From an uncultured Prevotellaceae bacterium (GTDB lineage Bacteria > Bacteroidota > Bacteroidia > Bacteroidales > Bacteroidaceae), in contig CAMBDA010000006.1 of NCBI GenBank assembly GCA_945865175.1, positions 1 to 64,000 of the forward strand: a stretch of 64,000 bases of DNA, written 5' to 3'. This document shows, one piece after another, positions 17,363 through 26,565 of this stretch. The notes under the pieces were generated by a model. It was given only the letters and a program-made list of their open reading frames with translations. It did not search any database and was not told where the DNA came from. The position numbers were made by a program, and so were the translations under genes. The stretch's first letter is position 1. The number at the start of each line of letters is the position of its first letter.

Positions 17363-19204
17363 ATGATAGTATGTATAGCAGAGAAACCGTCTGTGGCACG
17401 TGATATTGCACAGGTGTTGGGCGCCACGCGACCCATGGACGGATTTATGGAAGGAAACGGGTATCAGGTGACCTGGACCTTCGGCCACCTGTGTGAGCTG
17501 AAGGAACCCAACGACTATTCACCGCTGTGGAAGAAATGGAGCCTGAGCCAGCTGCCCATGATACCGCCCCGCTTTGGCATCAAGCTGAAGAGCGACAAGG
17601 GCGTGGAGAAGCAGTTCCAGACAATCGCCAGACTGATAGCCCATGCCGATGGCATCATCAACTGCGGGGATGCCGGGCAGGAGGGTGAACTGATACAGCG
17701 GTGGGTGATGCAGCTGGCCAATGCCCGTTGCCCCGTGAAGCGCTTGTGGATAAACAGCCTTACGGAGGAAAGTATCCGCCAGGGTTTCCAGGAACTGAAG
17801 GACCAGGCCGAGTACCAGACCCTTTACGAAGCAGGCCTCATGCGTGCCATCGGTGACTGGCTGTTGGGCATGAACGCCACACGCCTCTATACGCAGAAAT
17901 ATGCAGCCGGCATGAACCAGGTGCTCAGCGTGGGACGTGTGCAGACCCCCACGCTTGCCCTCATTGTGGCACGCCAGAAGGAGATTGAGAACTTTGTGCC
18001 CGTTCCTTATTGGGTGCTTTCCACCCTCTACAGGGACACGGTCTTTACGGCCGTGATGAAGGAAGGCGACCGCGGCTTTGCCACCCGGGAGGAGGGAGAG
18101 GCCGCCCTGGATGCTATCCGCGACCTGCCCATGCGCATCACCGATGTACAGAGAAAGAAGGGGACGGAAGCCCCGCCCCGCCTGTTCGACCTCACCAGCC
18201 TGCAGGTGGAATGCAACAAGAAGTTCGGCTTCAGCGCCGACACCACCCTGCAACTTATCCAGAGCCTTTACGAGAAGAAGTACACCACCTATCCGCGTGT
18301 GGACACCACCTTCCTGAGTGACGACATCTATCCCAAATGTCCGCAGATACTCAACGGCATGAAGGCCTATTTCCCCCTGATGGAGCGCATCAAGGGAAAG
18401 AAACTGGCCAAGAGCAAGAAGGTGTTCGACAACAGCAAGGTCACCGACCATCATGCCATCATCCCTACGGGCGTGGAGGCCAAGGGCATGACGGAGATGG
18501 AAGCCAAGGTGTACGACCTGGTGGCCCGTCGCTTTATCGGTGTGTTCTATCCCGACTGCCTCTTCACGGCTACCACAGTGCAAGGCACTATCGGGGAGGT
18601 GAAGATGAAGGCTACGGGCAAGGAAATCAATGACCTGGGATGGAAGGTGCTGTGGGCCAAGGCTCCATCGGACGGTGAGGAGAAGGCCGAGGAGGACAAG
18701 AGTCTGCCGGCTTTTGAGAAGGGGGAGGAGGGACCCCATACCCCCACGCTGGCCGAGAAGCAGACCACTCCGCCCAAACCCTATACCGAAGCCACCCTGC
18801 TGCGTGCCATGGAGACTGCGGGCAAGACTGTGGAGGACGAAGAACTGCGTGATGCCCTGAAGGAAAACGGCATCGGAAGGCCCAGTACACGCGCGGCCAT
18901 CATCGAGACGCTTTTCCGCCGCCATTATATCCGCAAGGAACGCAAGAATCTGGTGGCTACGCCCACGGGTGTGGAGCTGATAGGCCTTATCCGTGAGGAA
19001 CTGCTCATGAGTGCGGAGCTGACAGGACGGTGGGAGAAAAAACTGCGTCAGATAGAACGGAAGGAGTATGAGGCCCGCACCTTTCTGGAAGAACTGAAGC
19101 AGATGGTTTCGGACATTGTGCTCACGGTGCTGGGCGACAATGAGCCCCGACGTATGCCTGTGGAGCAGGAACCCGAGAAAAAAACGAGGCGTAAGAAGCA
19201 ATAA
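17363..19204 (+). CDS. topB: DNA topoisomerase III (type IA)
   Basis: A 613-residue type IA topoisomerase. The TOPRIM domain starts at once (AEKPSVARDIA, residues 6-16) and carries GDAGQEGELI, the acidic metal-binding motif in its Bacteroidetes form rather than the usual DADREGE. The catalytic tyrosine is Tyr310 in TTYPRVDT, the strand-cleaving residue of the family. Downstream, GRPSTRAAIIETL marks the conserved domain III-IV region. There is no C-terminal zinc-finger cluster, only a Lys/Arg-rich tail (KKTRRKKQ). Expected roles are decatenation and resolving recombination intermediates. It has its own promoter, and the next gene follows 51 bases later without a terminator I can see. Confidence 0.93.
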   Translation: MIVCIAEKPSVARDIAQVLGATRPMDGFMEGNGYQVTWTFGHLCELKEPNDYSPLWKKWSLSQLPMIPPRFGIKLKSDKGVEKQFQTIARLIAHADGIINCGDAGQEGELIQRWVMQLANARCPVKRLWINSLTEESIRQGFQELKDQAEYQTLYEAGLMRAIGDWLLGMNATRLYTQKYAAGMNQVLSVGRVQTPTLALIVARQKEIENFVPVPYWVLSTLYRDTVFTAVMKEGDRGFATREEGEAALDAIRDLPMRITDVQRKKGTEAPPRLFDLTSLQVECNKKFGFSADTTLQLIQSLYEKKYTTYPRVDTTFLSDDIYPKCPQILNGMKAYFPLMERIKGKKLAKSKKVFDNSKVTDHHAIIPTGVEAKGMTEMEAKVYDLVARRFIGVFYPDCLFTATTVQGTIGEVKMKATGKEINDLGWKVLWAKAPSDGEEKAEEDKSLPAFEKGEEGPHTPTLAEKQTTPPKPYTEATLLRAMETAGKTVEDEELRDALKENGIGRPSTRAAIIETLFRRHYIRKERKNLVATPTGVELIGLIREELLMSAELTGRWEKKLRQIERKEYEARTFLEELKQMVSDIVLTVLGDNEPRRMPVEQEPEKKTRRKKQ

Positions 19205-19255
19205 ATCTATCGCGCGCGCGTTATTATTAATAAGGTAATATAGCATAAACCGTAT

Positions 19256-21277
19256 ATGGCAAGTCATCACGCTTTCTCCCGCTCTGGCCGCACCGTCTGG
19301 TGGACCGCATGGCTCCTGGGCATGCTGTTGTCCGCCTGTGGGGCGGAGACGCATGTGAAGAAGGGGGATGCCTTTTATGCCATAGGTGAATACTTTGATG
19401 CGGCAGCCGAATACAAGAAGGCCTATTCGCGCACGCCTGTGAAAGAGAAACCCAAGCGGGGACAACGGGCGTGGAAAATGGCCGAGTGCTACCGGCATAT
19501 CAACTATTCGGCCAAGGCCGTAGGGGCCTACCAGAACGCCATCCGCTACAATTATCCCGACAGCATGGCCCTGCTTTATCTGGCACAGGCCCAGCACAAG
19601 ATGGGTGACTACAAGAAGGCCATCAAGACGTATGAGGAGTTCCTGCAGCGCGAGCCTGGCAATGTGCTGGCCCAGGCCGGAATTGACGGCTGTATGCAGG
19701 CCGCCTTGTGGAAGGCCAAGCCCACACGCTACACCGTGAAGAAGGAGCCGCTGCTCAATGGCCGGAGGGCAGATTTCTCTCCGGCGCTGGGAGGCGACGA
19801 ATGGGACCAACTCTATCTCACCACCACACGCCCGCAGGCCAAGGGCGACGAGATAAGCGGCATCACGGGCACCAAGAGTGCCGACATCTTCATGAGCAAG
19901 AAGGATGACAAGGGCAAGTGGACACCGCCCGAGCCCCTGGAGTCGGAGGTGAATACCGAATATGACGAGGGGGTGTGTACCTTCTCCCCAGATGGCAAGA
20001 CCATGTATTTCACCCGTTGCACCTTCGACCCCGACTATCCCCGTTATGCTGTCATCATGCAGAGCAGCCGCAGTGATGCCTCCTGGGGCAAACCTGAGGT
20101 GGTGGCTGTAAGCCGCGACACCTTGTCCAGTTTTGCGCATCCGGCCATTTCGCCTGATGGCAAATGGATGTATTTTGTGAGCGACATGCCTGGTGGCATG
20201 GGTGGGCTGGATGTCTGGCGTGTGGCCATTGGCGAGCATGGACTGGGCGGTGTGGAGAACATGGGGCCACCCATCAACAGTCCGGGTGATGAGATGTTTC
20301 CCACCTTCCGCCCCAATGGCGACCTCTATTTTTCCAGCAACGGTCATCCGGGGATGGGCGGGCTGGACCTGTTTGTGGCACGTGCCGACAGTACGGGCAA
20401 GTGGAGCATCGAGAACCTGAAATACCCCATGAACAGTGCGGGTGACGACTTTGGCATGACCTTTGAGGGACTGTACAACCGGGGATTCTTCAGCACCAGC
20501 CGAGGTGATGCCAGGGGATGGGACCACATCATGTCGTTCGAGTGTCCCGAGATATTGCAGACAGTGAAGGGATGGGTGTATGAGAAGGACGGGTATGAAC
20601 TGCCCGAGGGATTTGTGTACATGGTGGGCAACGACGGCACCAACCTGAAGATAGGGGTGAAGGCCGACGGCAGTTTCACCCAGCAGATACAGCCCGGGGT
20701 GGACTATGTGTTTCTGGGATGCTGCAAGGGCTATCTTAATCACAAGGAGGAACTGCGCGTGGACACCACGAGCGAGAGCAAGGAATATGTGCTCCAGTTC
20801 CCCCTGGCCAACATCCATGCACCCGTGTTGGTGCGCAATGTCTTTTATGCCTTCGACAGTGCCGAACTTACAGCGTCGAGCACCATGGCCCTGGACAGTC
20901 TGGTGGACTTGCTCAACGAGAACCCCAATGTCACCATCGAGCTATCCAGTCATTGCGACTACCGCGGAAAGGACGAGTACAACATGCGCTTGAGCCAGCG
21001 CAGGGCCGAGAGTGTGGTCAACTATCTGATAGCCCATGGCATCGTGGAGGACAGACTTACTCCTGTGGGCTACGGGGAAAGCCGCCCTAAGGTGGTCACC
21101 CGTAAGGTGGCCGAGCAGAACCCGTTCCTGCATGAAGGCGACACCCTTACCGAAGCCTTCATCAAGGCCTTGCCCGACGAGGAGCAGCAGGAAACCTGTA
21201 ATGCGCTCAACCGTCGCACCGAATTCCGTGTGCTCCGCATCACATACGGCCTCTTTGACAAGCCTGCTGTGCGTTAG
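19256..21277 (+). CDS. porE: PorE-like OmpA-family lipoprotein with TPR and PD40 propeller (T9SS component)
   Basis: A 673-residue lipoprotein (lipobox LLSAC, Cys28). Domain order is TPR repeats (about 33-150, GEYFDAAAEYKKAY and GDYKKAIKTYEEF), a PD40 beta-propeller (about 165-430, repeated FSPDGKTMYF and ISPDGKWMYF), a small beta domain (about 440-525), then an OmpA peptidoglycan-binding domain (540-665). That last domain has Asp568 in DYRGKDEYN and Arg583 in LSQRRAE, the residues that contact diaminopimelate. This TPR-propeller-CRD-OmpA order is that of PorE of Porphyromonas gingivalis, which anchors the type IX secretion machinery to peptidoglycan. The nearby proteins with T9SS-like tails fit this. 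Other OmpA-PD40 lipoproteins share the layout, so the symbol is probable rather than certain. Confidence 0.75.
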   Translation: MASHHAFSRSGRTVWWTAWLLGMLLSACGAETHVKKGDAFYAIGEYFDAAAEYKKAYSRTPVKEKPKRGQRAWKMAECYRHINYSAKAVGAYQNAIRYNYPDSMALLYLAQAQHKMGDYKKAIKTYEEFLQREPGNVLAQAGIDGCMQAALWKAKPTRYTVKKEPLLNGRRADFSPALGGDEWDQLYLTTTRPQAKGDEISGITGTKSADIFMSKKDDKGKWTPPEPLESEVNTEYDEGVCTFSPDGKTMYFTRCTFDPDYPRYAVIMQSSRSDASWGKPEVVAVSRDTLSSFAHPAISPDGKWMYFVSDMPGGMGGLDVWRVAIGEHGLGGVENMGPPINSPGDEMFPTFRPNGDLYFSSNGHPGMGGLDLFVARADSTGKWSIENLKYPMNSAGDDFGMTFEGLYNRGFFSTSRGDARGWDHIMSFECPEILQTVKGWVYEKDGYELPEGFVYMVGNDGTNLKIGVKADGSFTQQIQPGVDYVFLGCCKGYLNHKEELRVDTTSESKEYVLQFPLANIHAPVLVRNVFYAFDSAELTASSTMALDSLVDLLNENPNVTIELSSHCDYRGKDEYNMRLSQRRAESVVNYLIAHGIVEDRLTPVGYGESRPKVVTRKVAEQNPFLHEGDTLTEAFIKALPDEEQQETCNALNRRTEFRVLRITYGLFDKPAVR

Positions 21278-21411
21278 GCGAATGGGCATTGTCTCGGATG
21301 CCGAAAATACGCTGGCATTGAAAAAGCTTCCCTTCCCATATGTCCGGGAAAGAAAACTCAGAAACAATTAAGCCCACAGTATGGGTAGCGACAGTCGGAA
21401 TGCCTTTTCCA

Positions 21412-21711
21412 TCATTTCTTGTTGCCAGCTTTCTCTATGCTGTATCCAATTTTCTCGAATGCCTTGACGAGGTCCTGGTAGGTGCATTTCTTGGGGTTAT
21501 ATACTATTGTCACTGTCTGGTTGGGAACAGATGTTTCAATCTTCCTGACACCCTGGACAAAACGTATGTTGCCCTTGATTTTCTTCTCGCAGTTTGGACA
21601 GTGCATGTGTGGGGTAGTGGTTACCTGCAGGGTGTCTGCCGATTTCGCTTTCTGCGCGAAAGCCGTACTAGAGGCGATGGCCAATGCCATGGTGATGATG
21701 GTCTTTTTCAT
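21412..21711 (-). CDS. periplasmic heavy-metal-associated (HMA) domain protein
   Basis: A 99-residue exported protein with signal peptide MKKTIITMALAIASSTAFAQ. One HMA ferredoxin-like fold covers about residues 27-95, with the metal-binding MHCPNC motif (Cys38, Cys41), followed by VRKIETSVPNQTVTIVYNP as in CopZ/MerP proteins. It probably carries Cu(I) or another soft metal in the periplasm. It is the second gene of an operon, 51 bases after the TonB-dependent receptor, a common pairing in Bacteroidales. The metal is not determined by sequence. Confidence 0.85.
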   Translation of the reverse strand: MKKTIITMALAIASSTAFAQKAKSADTLQVTTTPHMHCPNCEKKIKGNIRFVQGVRKIETSVPNQTVTIVYNPKKCTYQDLVKAFEKIGYSIEKAGNKK

Positions 21712-21762
21712 TGTTTGTTGCTATTAAGTGTTACATTGTATGGTCTTCGTGATAGTTGCCTG

Positions 21763-23775
21763 CTATAGTTTCTCTAATCTATACCTTATGCCAATATATC
21801 CCATTGCACCATTCAGGGGTCCCCATATTTGTGTGGCATCGAATGAAGGCAGCCATGGATCGGATGCACTGCGGATTGCATTGTCTATTGTGTAGTTGGT
21901 GAGGTTTTCTCCGCCTATGTATAAGTCGAAATGGCGGAACTCCCGTGTAATCTGTGCCAGCAACTGGAAGTAGGCGGGATAGCGGCTGCGGTCATATAGT
22001 TCACCTCCACCGTTTATGCTGCCAGTTATGTCAAAATGCCACAGTTCAAGAGGTGTCTTATATCCCATGGTGAGCAATGCCTTATAGCGCGAGGTAAGCG
22101 GACGCCTGCGAAGGATGCCGTCGTAAGTGGTACGGGAGTCTATATACCTGAATGCTCCTGTAGCGATGAACCCATCGAAGAGAGGGTAGGTGGCATCTAT
22201 CTGTGCAGCATGCGTGTAGCTCTTGCCAGAGAGGTCCTCGAATGCGAAGGTGTTGGAACCAGCCGTTCCATCAGGGTTGATAATCAACTGATTCTGGAAG
22301 TCTGTGTAGTAATAGTCGATGTTCACCTCAAGTTCTTTGTCGGCTATCGGCAGACGTAATGATGCAGACAAGCCCATGTTCCAAGCTTCTTCCTGTTTCA
22401 GCTTGTCGTATGCGATGAATGTCTTTCCGCTTGCCAGCAGTGATACATTTTCAGCCAAAGCGTGTGGCGAACGGTAGCCCTTTCCTGCAGAAGCGCGCAA
22501 GGTGAGAAGCTTCCAGGGGGAATATTTTATGTGGAGGCGCGGAGTCCAGAACCCGCCATGCTCGGTGGAGTAGTCCCACCTTACGCCTGGCATGATAGTC
22601 AGTTTTTCTCCATATTTATATGTATATTGTGCATAAAGACCATAGGTCGTTTCGTGAGGATTTCCAAAGAGGTCGTCCTTTTTGCCCTCGAAGGAGTTGA
22701 ACAGCTCAAGACTTTGGCTATAGGTGTCGTGGTTTGCTGACGCTCCTATGCTCATGTTGTGGTCATGTGCCAGGTCCGTCTCAAACATCAGTTGCGCATA
22801 TCCGTTCTTTTGGTTGACATCATAGATGGTTTTCCCAAACTGGTTGTCGGCATCATGTATTGAACCGTTCAGCATGAGTGCGAGCGATGTGTTATGCGCG
22901 GTGTTGAGCGTAAAGCCATTCTTCCATTGTGCCTCAAGGCGGTTGGTGGCTATTTCTATTCCATAATGCTCCACATCTGCCTGATGCTGGCTGTGATGGC
23001 TCATTCCGCTCAATCGATTGTCGTGCAGTGCCTTAATGCTCAGCTGGCTAATCCATGAGGGCGACACATACGCCATGCGCCACATGCCGTTTAGCTGTTG
23101 CAGTTTTGGCATGTCGATAAAACCGTCACTGTTGCGGTCGTGGCTGGTCTGTCTGTTCTCAAAATGCAGCAATGCGCTGGTGGACAGTCGGTCTGTGATA
23201 TGTATGCTCCCGTCCACATTCACTTCCTGTTTCAGGTCGCTGTCAAGATAGGCATTCGCTCTAACGCCGTCGGTACCTTGCGGCTTGAGAAACTCCACAT
23301 TAATCTGCCCGGTAGTGCTTTCATAGCCGTTTTTTACGCTTGATGCCCCTTTGCTCACTTGTATGCTCTGCATCCATGGCCCTGGCACGTACCCAAGGGA
23401 GTAGGGTATAGAGGCACCTCTTAGGTTGGGCATGTTTTCTGTGAGCATCTGTACATAGGTGCCGTTCAGTCCCAGCAGTTTTATCTGTCGTGCGCCTGTG
23501 GCGGCATCGCTGTATGATACATCCACCGACGGATTGGTGGTAAACGATTCTCCAAGGTTGCAGCATGCTGCGCGTATCAGCTCCCCCTTTCCGATAATCT
23601 CTGTGTTGGTGATGCGATGCAAGGATTTGCCTCCACTCCTTGCCTTTACCGTTATATTGTGCAGGGTCTTGCTGTGGTGAATGCTGTCCTGGGCAATGCT
23701 GTCTGGCTGTCCTATTGCGTTTGCTGCCGTTGATACAACAAATATTATTGTTGCCGTTATCCTTTCCTTTATCAT
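21763..23775 (-). CDS. TonB-dependent outer-membrane receptor
   Basis: A 670-residue outer-membrane receptor. I place the start at 23775 (MIKERITATIIFVVSTAANAIGQ, a signal peptide) because the earlier in-frame ATG overlaps the promoter. A TonB-box-like segment (HNITVKARSG) precedes the plug (about residues 35-140, with ITNTEIIGKGELIRAACCN and IQVSKGASSVKNGYESTTGQINVEF). The remaining 530 residues form the beta-barrel, ending in a Tyr-Arg pattern (GIRYRLEKL). It lacks the CarboxypepD-like N-terminal domain and the TonB-anchored SusC length (about 1000 residues), so it resembles metal or siderophore transporters. Pairing with the HMA gene suggests a metal such as copper, which is an inference. 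Confidence 0.9.
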   Translation of the reverse strand: MIKERITATIIFVVSTAANAIGQPDSIAQDSIHHSKTLHNITVKARSGGKSLHRITNTEIIGKGELIRAACCNLGESFTTNPSVDVSYSDAATGARQIKLLGLNGTYVQMLTENMPNLRGASIPYSLGYVPGPWMQSIQVSKGASSVKNGYESTTGQINVEFLKPQGTDGVRANAYLDSDLKQEVNVDGSIHITDRLSTSALLHFENRQTSHDRNSDGFIDMPKLQQLNGMWRMAYVSPSWISQLSIKALHDNRLSGMSHHSQHQADVEHYGIEIATNRLEAQWKNGFTLNTAHNTSLALMLNGSIHDADNQFGKTIYDVNQKNGYAQLMFETDLAHDHNMSIGASANHDTYSQSLELFNSFEGKKDDLFGNPHETTYGLYAQYTYKYGEKLTIMPGVRWDYSTEHGGFWTPRLHIKYSPWKLLTLRASAGKGYRSPHALAENVSLLASGKTFIAYDKLKQEEAWNMGLSASLRLPIADKELEVNIDYYYTDFQNQLIINPDGTAGSNTFAFEDLSGKSYTHAAQIDATYPLFDGFIATGAFRYIDSRTTYDGILRRRPLTSRYKALLTMGYKTPLELWHFDITGSINGGGELYDRSRYPAYFQLLAQITREFRHFDLYIGGENLTNYTIDNAIRSASDPWLPSFDATQIWGPLNGAMGYIGIRYRLEKL

Positions 23776-23800
23776 GTTTAGGTGTTCTGTTTTTGGGGTG

Positions 23801-23832
23801 CAAAGATACATGGATTATGACAGAGCAACAAG
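23801..23832 (-). promoter_or_regulatory. Bacteroidetes-type promoter for the receptor-HMA operon
   Basis: Read on the reverse strand, CTTG (23832-23829) is separated by 20 bases from TATCTTTG (23808-23801). The leader to the ATG at 23775 is about 20 bases. Confidence 0.7.
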
Positions 23833-23934
23833 AATATGGATGGCTTTTTCATGATTATTAAGGCAAAATACCATGTTTATGGGATGGCGGGAGGAGGTAA
23901 GCCGCATCCAGCTGGGGCCGTTTTTTTGATGATT

Positions 23935-23967
23935 TTTTCAAAAGGGTGTGCCTGTTCTGGCACACCC
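23935..23967 (-). terminator. terminator of the glycan operon
   Basis: A perfect 9-bp stem, GGGTGTGCC (23944-23952) and GGCACACCC (23959-23967) with a 6-base loop. On the reverse strand it is followed by TTTT and then an A/T-rich stretch. The T-run is short, so efficiency is uncertain. Confidence 0.65.
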
Positions 23968-23976
23968 TCATGAAGA

Positions 23977-24378
23977 TTACCTTTCGAACAGACGATTGAC
24001 AAGTTCGGCGTCGTGCCCCTTGAAGTATTTCATTTCGCAGAGGGGCTTGTATTCGAAATCCGCGAAGTGGAGCAATTGTATGGCCACAAACTGATGGTCA
24101 TCGGAACGGCATACCTCGGCGCGTATGTTGCCAACGGGAACGGCTACGGGAGACGAGCCTTGCGTCACGACCTTTTCTATCTGCTCAATTTTGCCGTCCA
24201 GCATTTGGTGGAGGCGTTCTCCGTTGAAGGGTGAATACTCATAAATGTGGCCTGTGAGGCGACTGCCTGTGGGGTTGTATGTGGCCTTTTCCACCAGGCC
24301 GAAAAAAAGGCTTTGGATGCTGATGTCGGGATGGGAGGACAGGGCGGGGGCCATGTCCAGGTCTTTGATCCTACTCAT
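23977..24378 (-). CDS. hypothetical protein, last gene of the glycan operon
   Basis: A 133-residue protein with no signal peptide or membrane segment that I can see, and I do not recognise the family. It has a mixed alpha/beta composition, a central segment YNPTGSRLTGHIYEYSPFNGERL, and a C-terminal half rich in His, Phe and acidic residues (LLHFADFEYKPLCEMKYFKGHDAEL). It lies 124 bases after the small secreted protein, and the operon terminator follows its stop codon by about 10 bases. No separate promoter was found. The clean frame and terminator placement argue it is real; function is unknown. Confidence 0.6.
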   Translation of the reverse strand: MSRIKDLDMAPALSSHPDISIQSLFFGLVEKATYNPTGSRLTGHIYEYSPFNGERLHQMLDGKIEQIEKVVTQGSSPVAVPVGNIRAEVCRSDDHQFVAIQLLHFADFEYKPLCEMKYFKGHDAELVNRLFER

Positions 24379-24502
24379 GATTGTATAAAGGGTATGGTGG
24401 CCATTGGATGCAAACGCTCTGATGGCCGGGTTTTATCTACTGTGTAATAATCGCGGGAATATAGTATGGGCATCCCTTGAGAAAAGGGACGTGCGATGTG
24501 TG

Positions 24503-24895
24503 CTAACACAGGATATGCCTTAGGGCAATCACGAAGTGGTGGCGGGAATACTGCCAGGGTTGGACAATTATGTGGTGGCTGGCCCATACGGCCAGCAGAA
24601 GGGAATGAAACCGAGGCGCCAGTTGCATATCGTGTCTGGCTTGTGACTTTCCTGGATGGGAACCCGAGGGGGGAACCACTTTGGCAGGACGCGGGCAGGC
24701 GATATGCATGCTGCCCAGTGCATCCTTGAATATGGTTTTTTCTTGCTGTTCCTCCTGGGCGGGATCGGTCAGTCCGTCGCGCTGCTCCGTCGCCATTCCG
24801 CCGTGGAGGTTGCAGGGCATGGCATCCGCTGGAAGGACCATCATCAGAAGAATGGTGGCCAGCAGGGCTGGGAGCAGGATGCGGACTTTCTTCAT
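24503..24895 (-). CDS. possible small secreted protein downstream of the sulfatase
   Basis: A 130-residue frame that starts 17 bases after the sulfatase stop codon with a convincing signal peptide (VRILLPALLATILLMMVLPADA, cut near residue 25). The mature part begins MPCNLHGGMATEQ and contains CPRPAKVVPPSG. The second half is His-rich and basic (ASHHIIVQPWQYSRHH) and looks less like a conserved domain. I recognise no family. The signal peptide and tight spacing support translation, but the C-terminal half could be read-through of non-coding sequence. Confidence 0.45.
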   Translation of the reverse strand: MKKVRILLPALLATILLMMVLPADAMPCNLHGGMATEQRDGLTDPAQEEQQEKTIFKDALGSMHIACPRPAKVVPPSGSHPGKSQARHDMQLAPRFHSLLLAVWASHHIIVQPWQYSRHHFVIALRHILC

Positions 24896-24912
24896 GCGCT
24901 GATATTTTGCTT

Positions 24913-26511
24913 TTATTTTCCTTTGTTCTTTTCGGTCTCGATGATGGCCTTCAGCTTCTTCACCTTTTTGGCGTGCAGTGTGGCCACATTGTGCTGCTCG
25001 GCAATGTCCTCGCTGATGTGGTAGAGCTGGTCCTCCTTTGCATTGCCTGATTCCGTGTTGGTGAGTTTGTAATAGGGAGCACCGTTGCAAGGAGTGATGT
25101 ATTTCCATTCCCCATCGTAGACAGATAGCGAGGAGGAGGACTCAATCACATACTTGCGGCCTTTGCCGTCCTTTCCCAGCCAGCTGCGAAGCTGGTTCTG
25201 GCTGTCGGGGGCTGCATCCGCCTCGGGCTTGCCGCCTATCAGGGCACTCATGGTGGCATACAGGTCAATTTGCGATACCAGGGCATCCGACACGCCGGGC
25301 TTGATGCGGGACGGCCAGCTTACAAGGAAAGGTACCCGGGTGCCTGCCTCAAAGCTACTGTACTTGCCTCCCCTGAGCGGCCCCCATGGCCGATGGTCGC
25401 CCAGGAGCTCTACAGCCCGGTCGGCATATCCGTCGTCTACCACAGGACCATTGTCGCTGGTCATGATGATGAGGGTGTGTTCCAGCAGGCCTTCGCTGCG
25501 CAGGGCTTCCACGATTTCTCCCACGGTCCAGTCGAACTGCAGAATGGCATCCCCACGGAATCCCATGCCGCTCTTTCCCTGGAAGCGTGGATGCGGATAG
25601 CGTGGCACATGTATGTCATTGGTTCCCACATAGAGGAAGAAGGGACGGCCTGCCTCGCGGTGGATAAAGTCGGTGGCCTTGCGTGTCAGGCTGTCTGCGA
25701 TGTCTTCGTCCTTCCATAGCGCCTTGCCTCCACCTTTCATGTATCCGATTCTGGAGATGCCGTTCACGATGGCCATATTGTGTCCATGATTGGGAGATGG
25801 CTTCAACTTGGTAACCAGCTCAGGGTGGGTTCTGCCCAGCGGCTCACCGGGAAAGGGCGTCTTGTAGCTGACATAGATGGGCGTGGAGGGATCGTAATTG
25901 GCCACATGCTGGTTCTCCATCCATACGCAGGGTACACGGTCGCCCGTGGCGGCCATGAGGTAGGAATAGTCAAATCCTATGTCCTGAGGACCGGGAGTGA
26001 TGGTGCCGTTCCAGTCCTGTGTGCCTGTCTTGTCGCCCAGCCCCAAATGCCATTTGCCGATAGCACCGGTGGCGTAGCCCGCCTCACGGAAGATATCGGC
26101 AACGGTGTGCTGTTCGGGGCGGATGACCATGCCGGCATCGCCGGTGGCAATGCCTGTGTCGTTGCGCCGCCAGTTGTAGTGGCCTGTGAGCAGGGAATAG
26201 CGTGAGGGCGTGCTGGTGGCTGCTGCTGCATGGGCATCGGTGAAGCGCAGGCCGCTGGCAGAAAGCGCATCCACATGAGGCGTGGACACAGTGTGTGCAC
26301 CGTAGCAACCCAGGTCACCATAGCCCAGGTCGTCGGCCACGATAAGCACCACGTTGGGGTGCTGCCTGTCCTTGCCCGTTTTTTGGGGCTGTGCGGCCTG
26401 AACTGTGGCATAGGGCCATATTGCGTTGCATATTCCCAGACTCCATAGCACGGTGGATGTCATCCTTCGGTCGGCGAGTGGGGCTATTGGTGTTGCGCCT
26501 ATTTTTTTCAT
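24913..26511 (-). CDS. Ser-type sulfatase (arylsulfatase family S1)
   Basis: A 532-residue sulfatase with an N-terminal hydrophobic export segment. Metal ligands are in VLIVADDLGYGDLG (Asp60, Asp61). The signature is STPSRYSLLTG, with Ser100 at the formylglycine position, so maturation would need an anaerobic sulfatase-maturating enzyme (anSME) rather than the aerobic Cys-type enzyme. Further family motifs are GKWHLG, the DWTVGEIV block and TSDNGP. The product would remove sulfate esters from glycans such as mucin, glycosaminoglycans or algal polymers; the substrate cannot be read from the sequence. It lies 54 bases after the second oxidoreductase in one reverse-strand operon. Confidence 0.93.
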   Translation of the reverse strand: MKKIGATPIAPLADRRMTSTVLWSLGICNAIWPYATVQAAQPQKTGKDRQHPNVVLIVADDLGYGDLGCYGAHTVSTPHVDALSASGLRFTDAHAAAATSTPSRYSLLTGHYNWRRNDTGIATGDAGMVIRPEQHTVADIFREAGYATGAIGKWHLGLGDKTGTQDWNGTITPGPQDIGFDYSYLMAATGDRVPCVWMENQHVANYDPSTPIYVSYKTPFPGEPLGRTHPELVTKLKPSPNHGHNMAIVNGISRIGYMKGGGKALWKDEDIADSLTRKATDFIHREAGRPFFLYVGTNDIHVPRYPHPRFQGKSGMGFRGDAILQFDWTVGEIVEALRSEGLLEHTLIIMTSDNGPVVDDGYADRAVELLGDHRPWGPLRGGKYSSFEAGTRVPFLVSWPSRIKPGVSDALVSQIDLYATMSALIGGKPEADAAPDSQNQLRSWLGKDGKGRKYVIESSSSLSVYDGEWKYITPCNGAPYYKLTNTESGNAKEDQLYHISEDIAEQHNVATLHAKKVKKLKAIIETEKNKGK

Positions 26512-26565
26512 TGTGTGCGCTGTATTAATTAATATAGGTACAGAGGGTGACGTGATGGGCCTAGA

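Noticed and set aside
19205..19255. CGCGCGCGCG tract between topB and the PorE-like gene as a regulatory site
   Set aside because: Simple repeat without partner or promoter; nothing beyond composition.
17519..20818. 1099-codon reverse frame across topB and the PorE-like gene
   Set aside because: Spans two well-supported genes and is low in conserved motifs; a codon-bias shadow.
24379..24502. Additional small reverse-strand gene between the two small operon genes
   Set aside because: The 70-codon frame there starts inside the upstream gene and has neither signal peptide nor family likeness.
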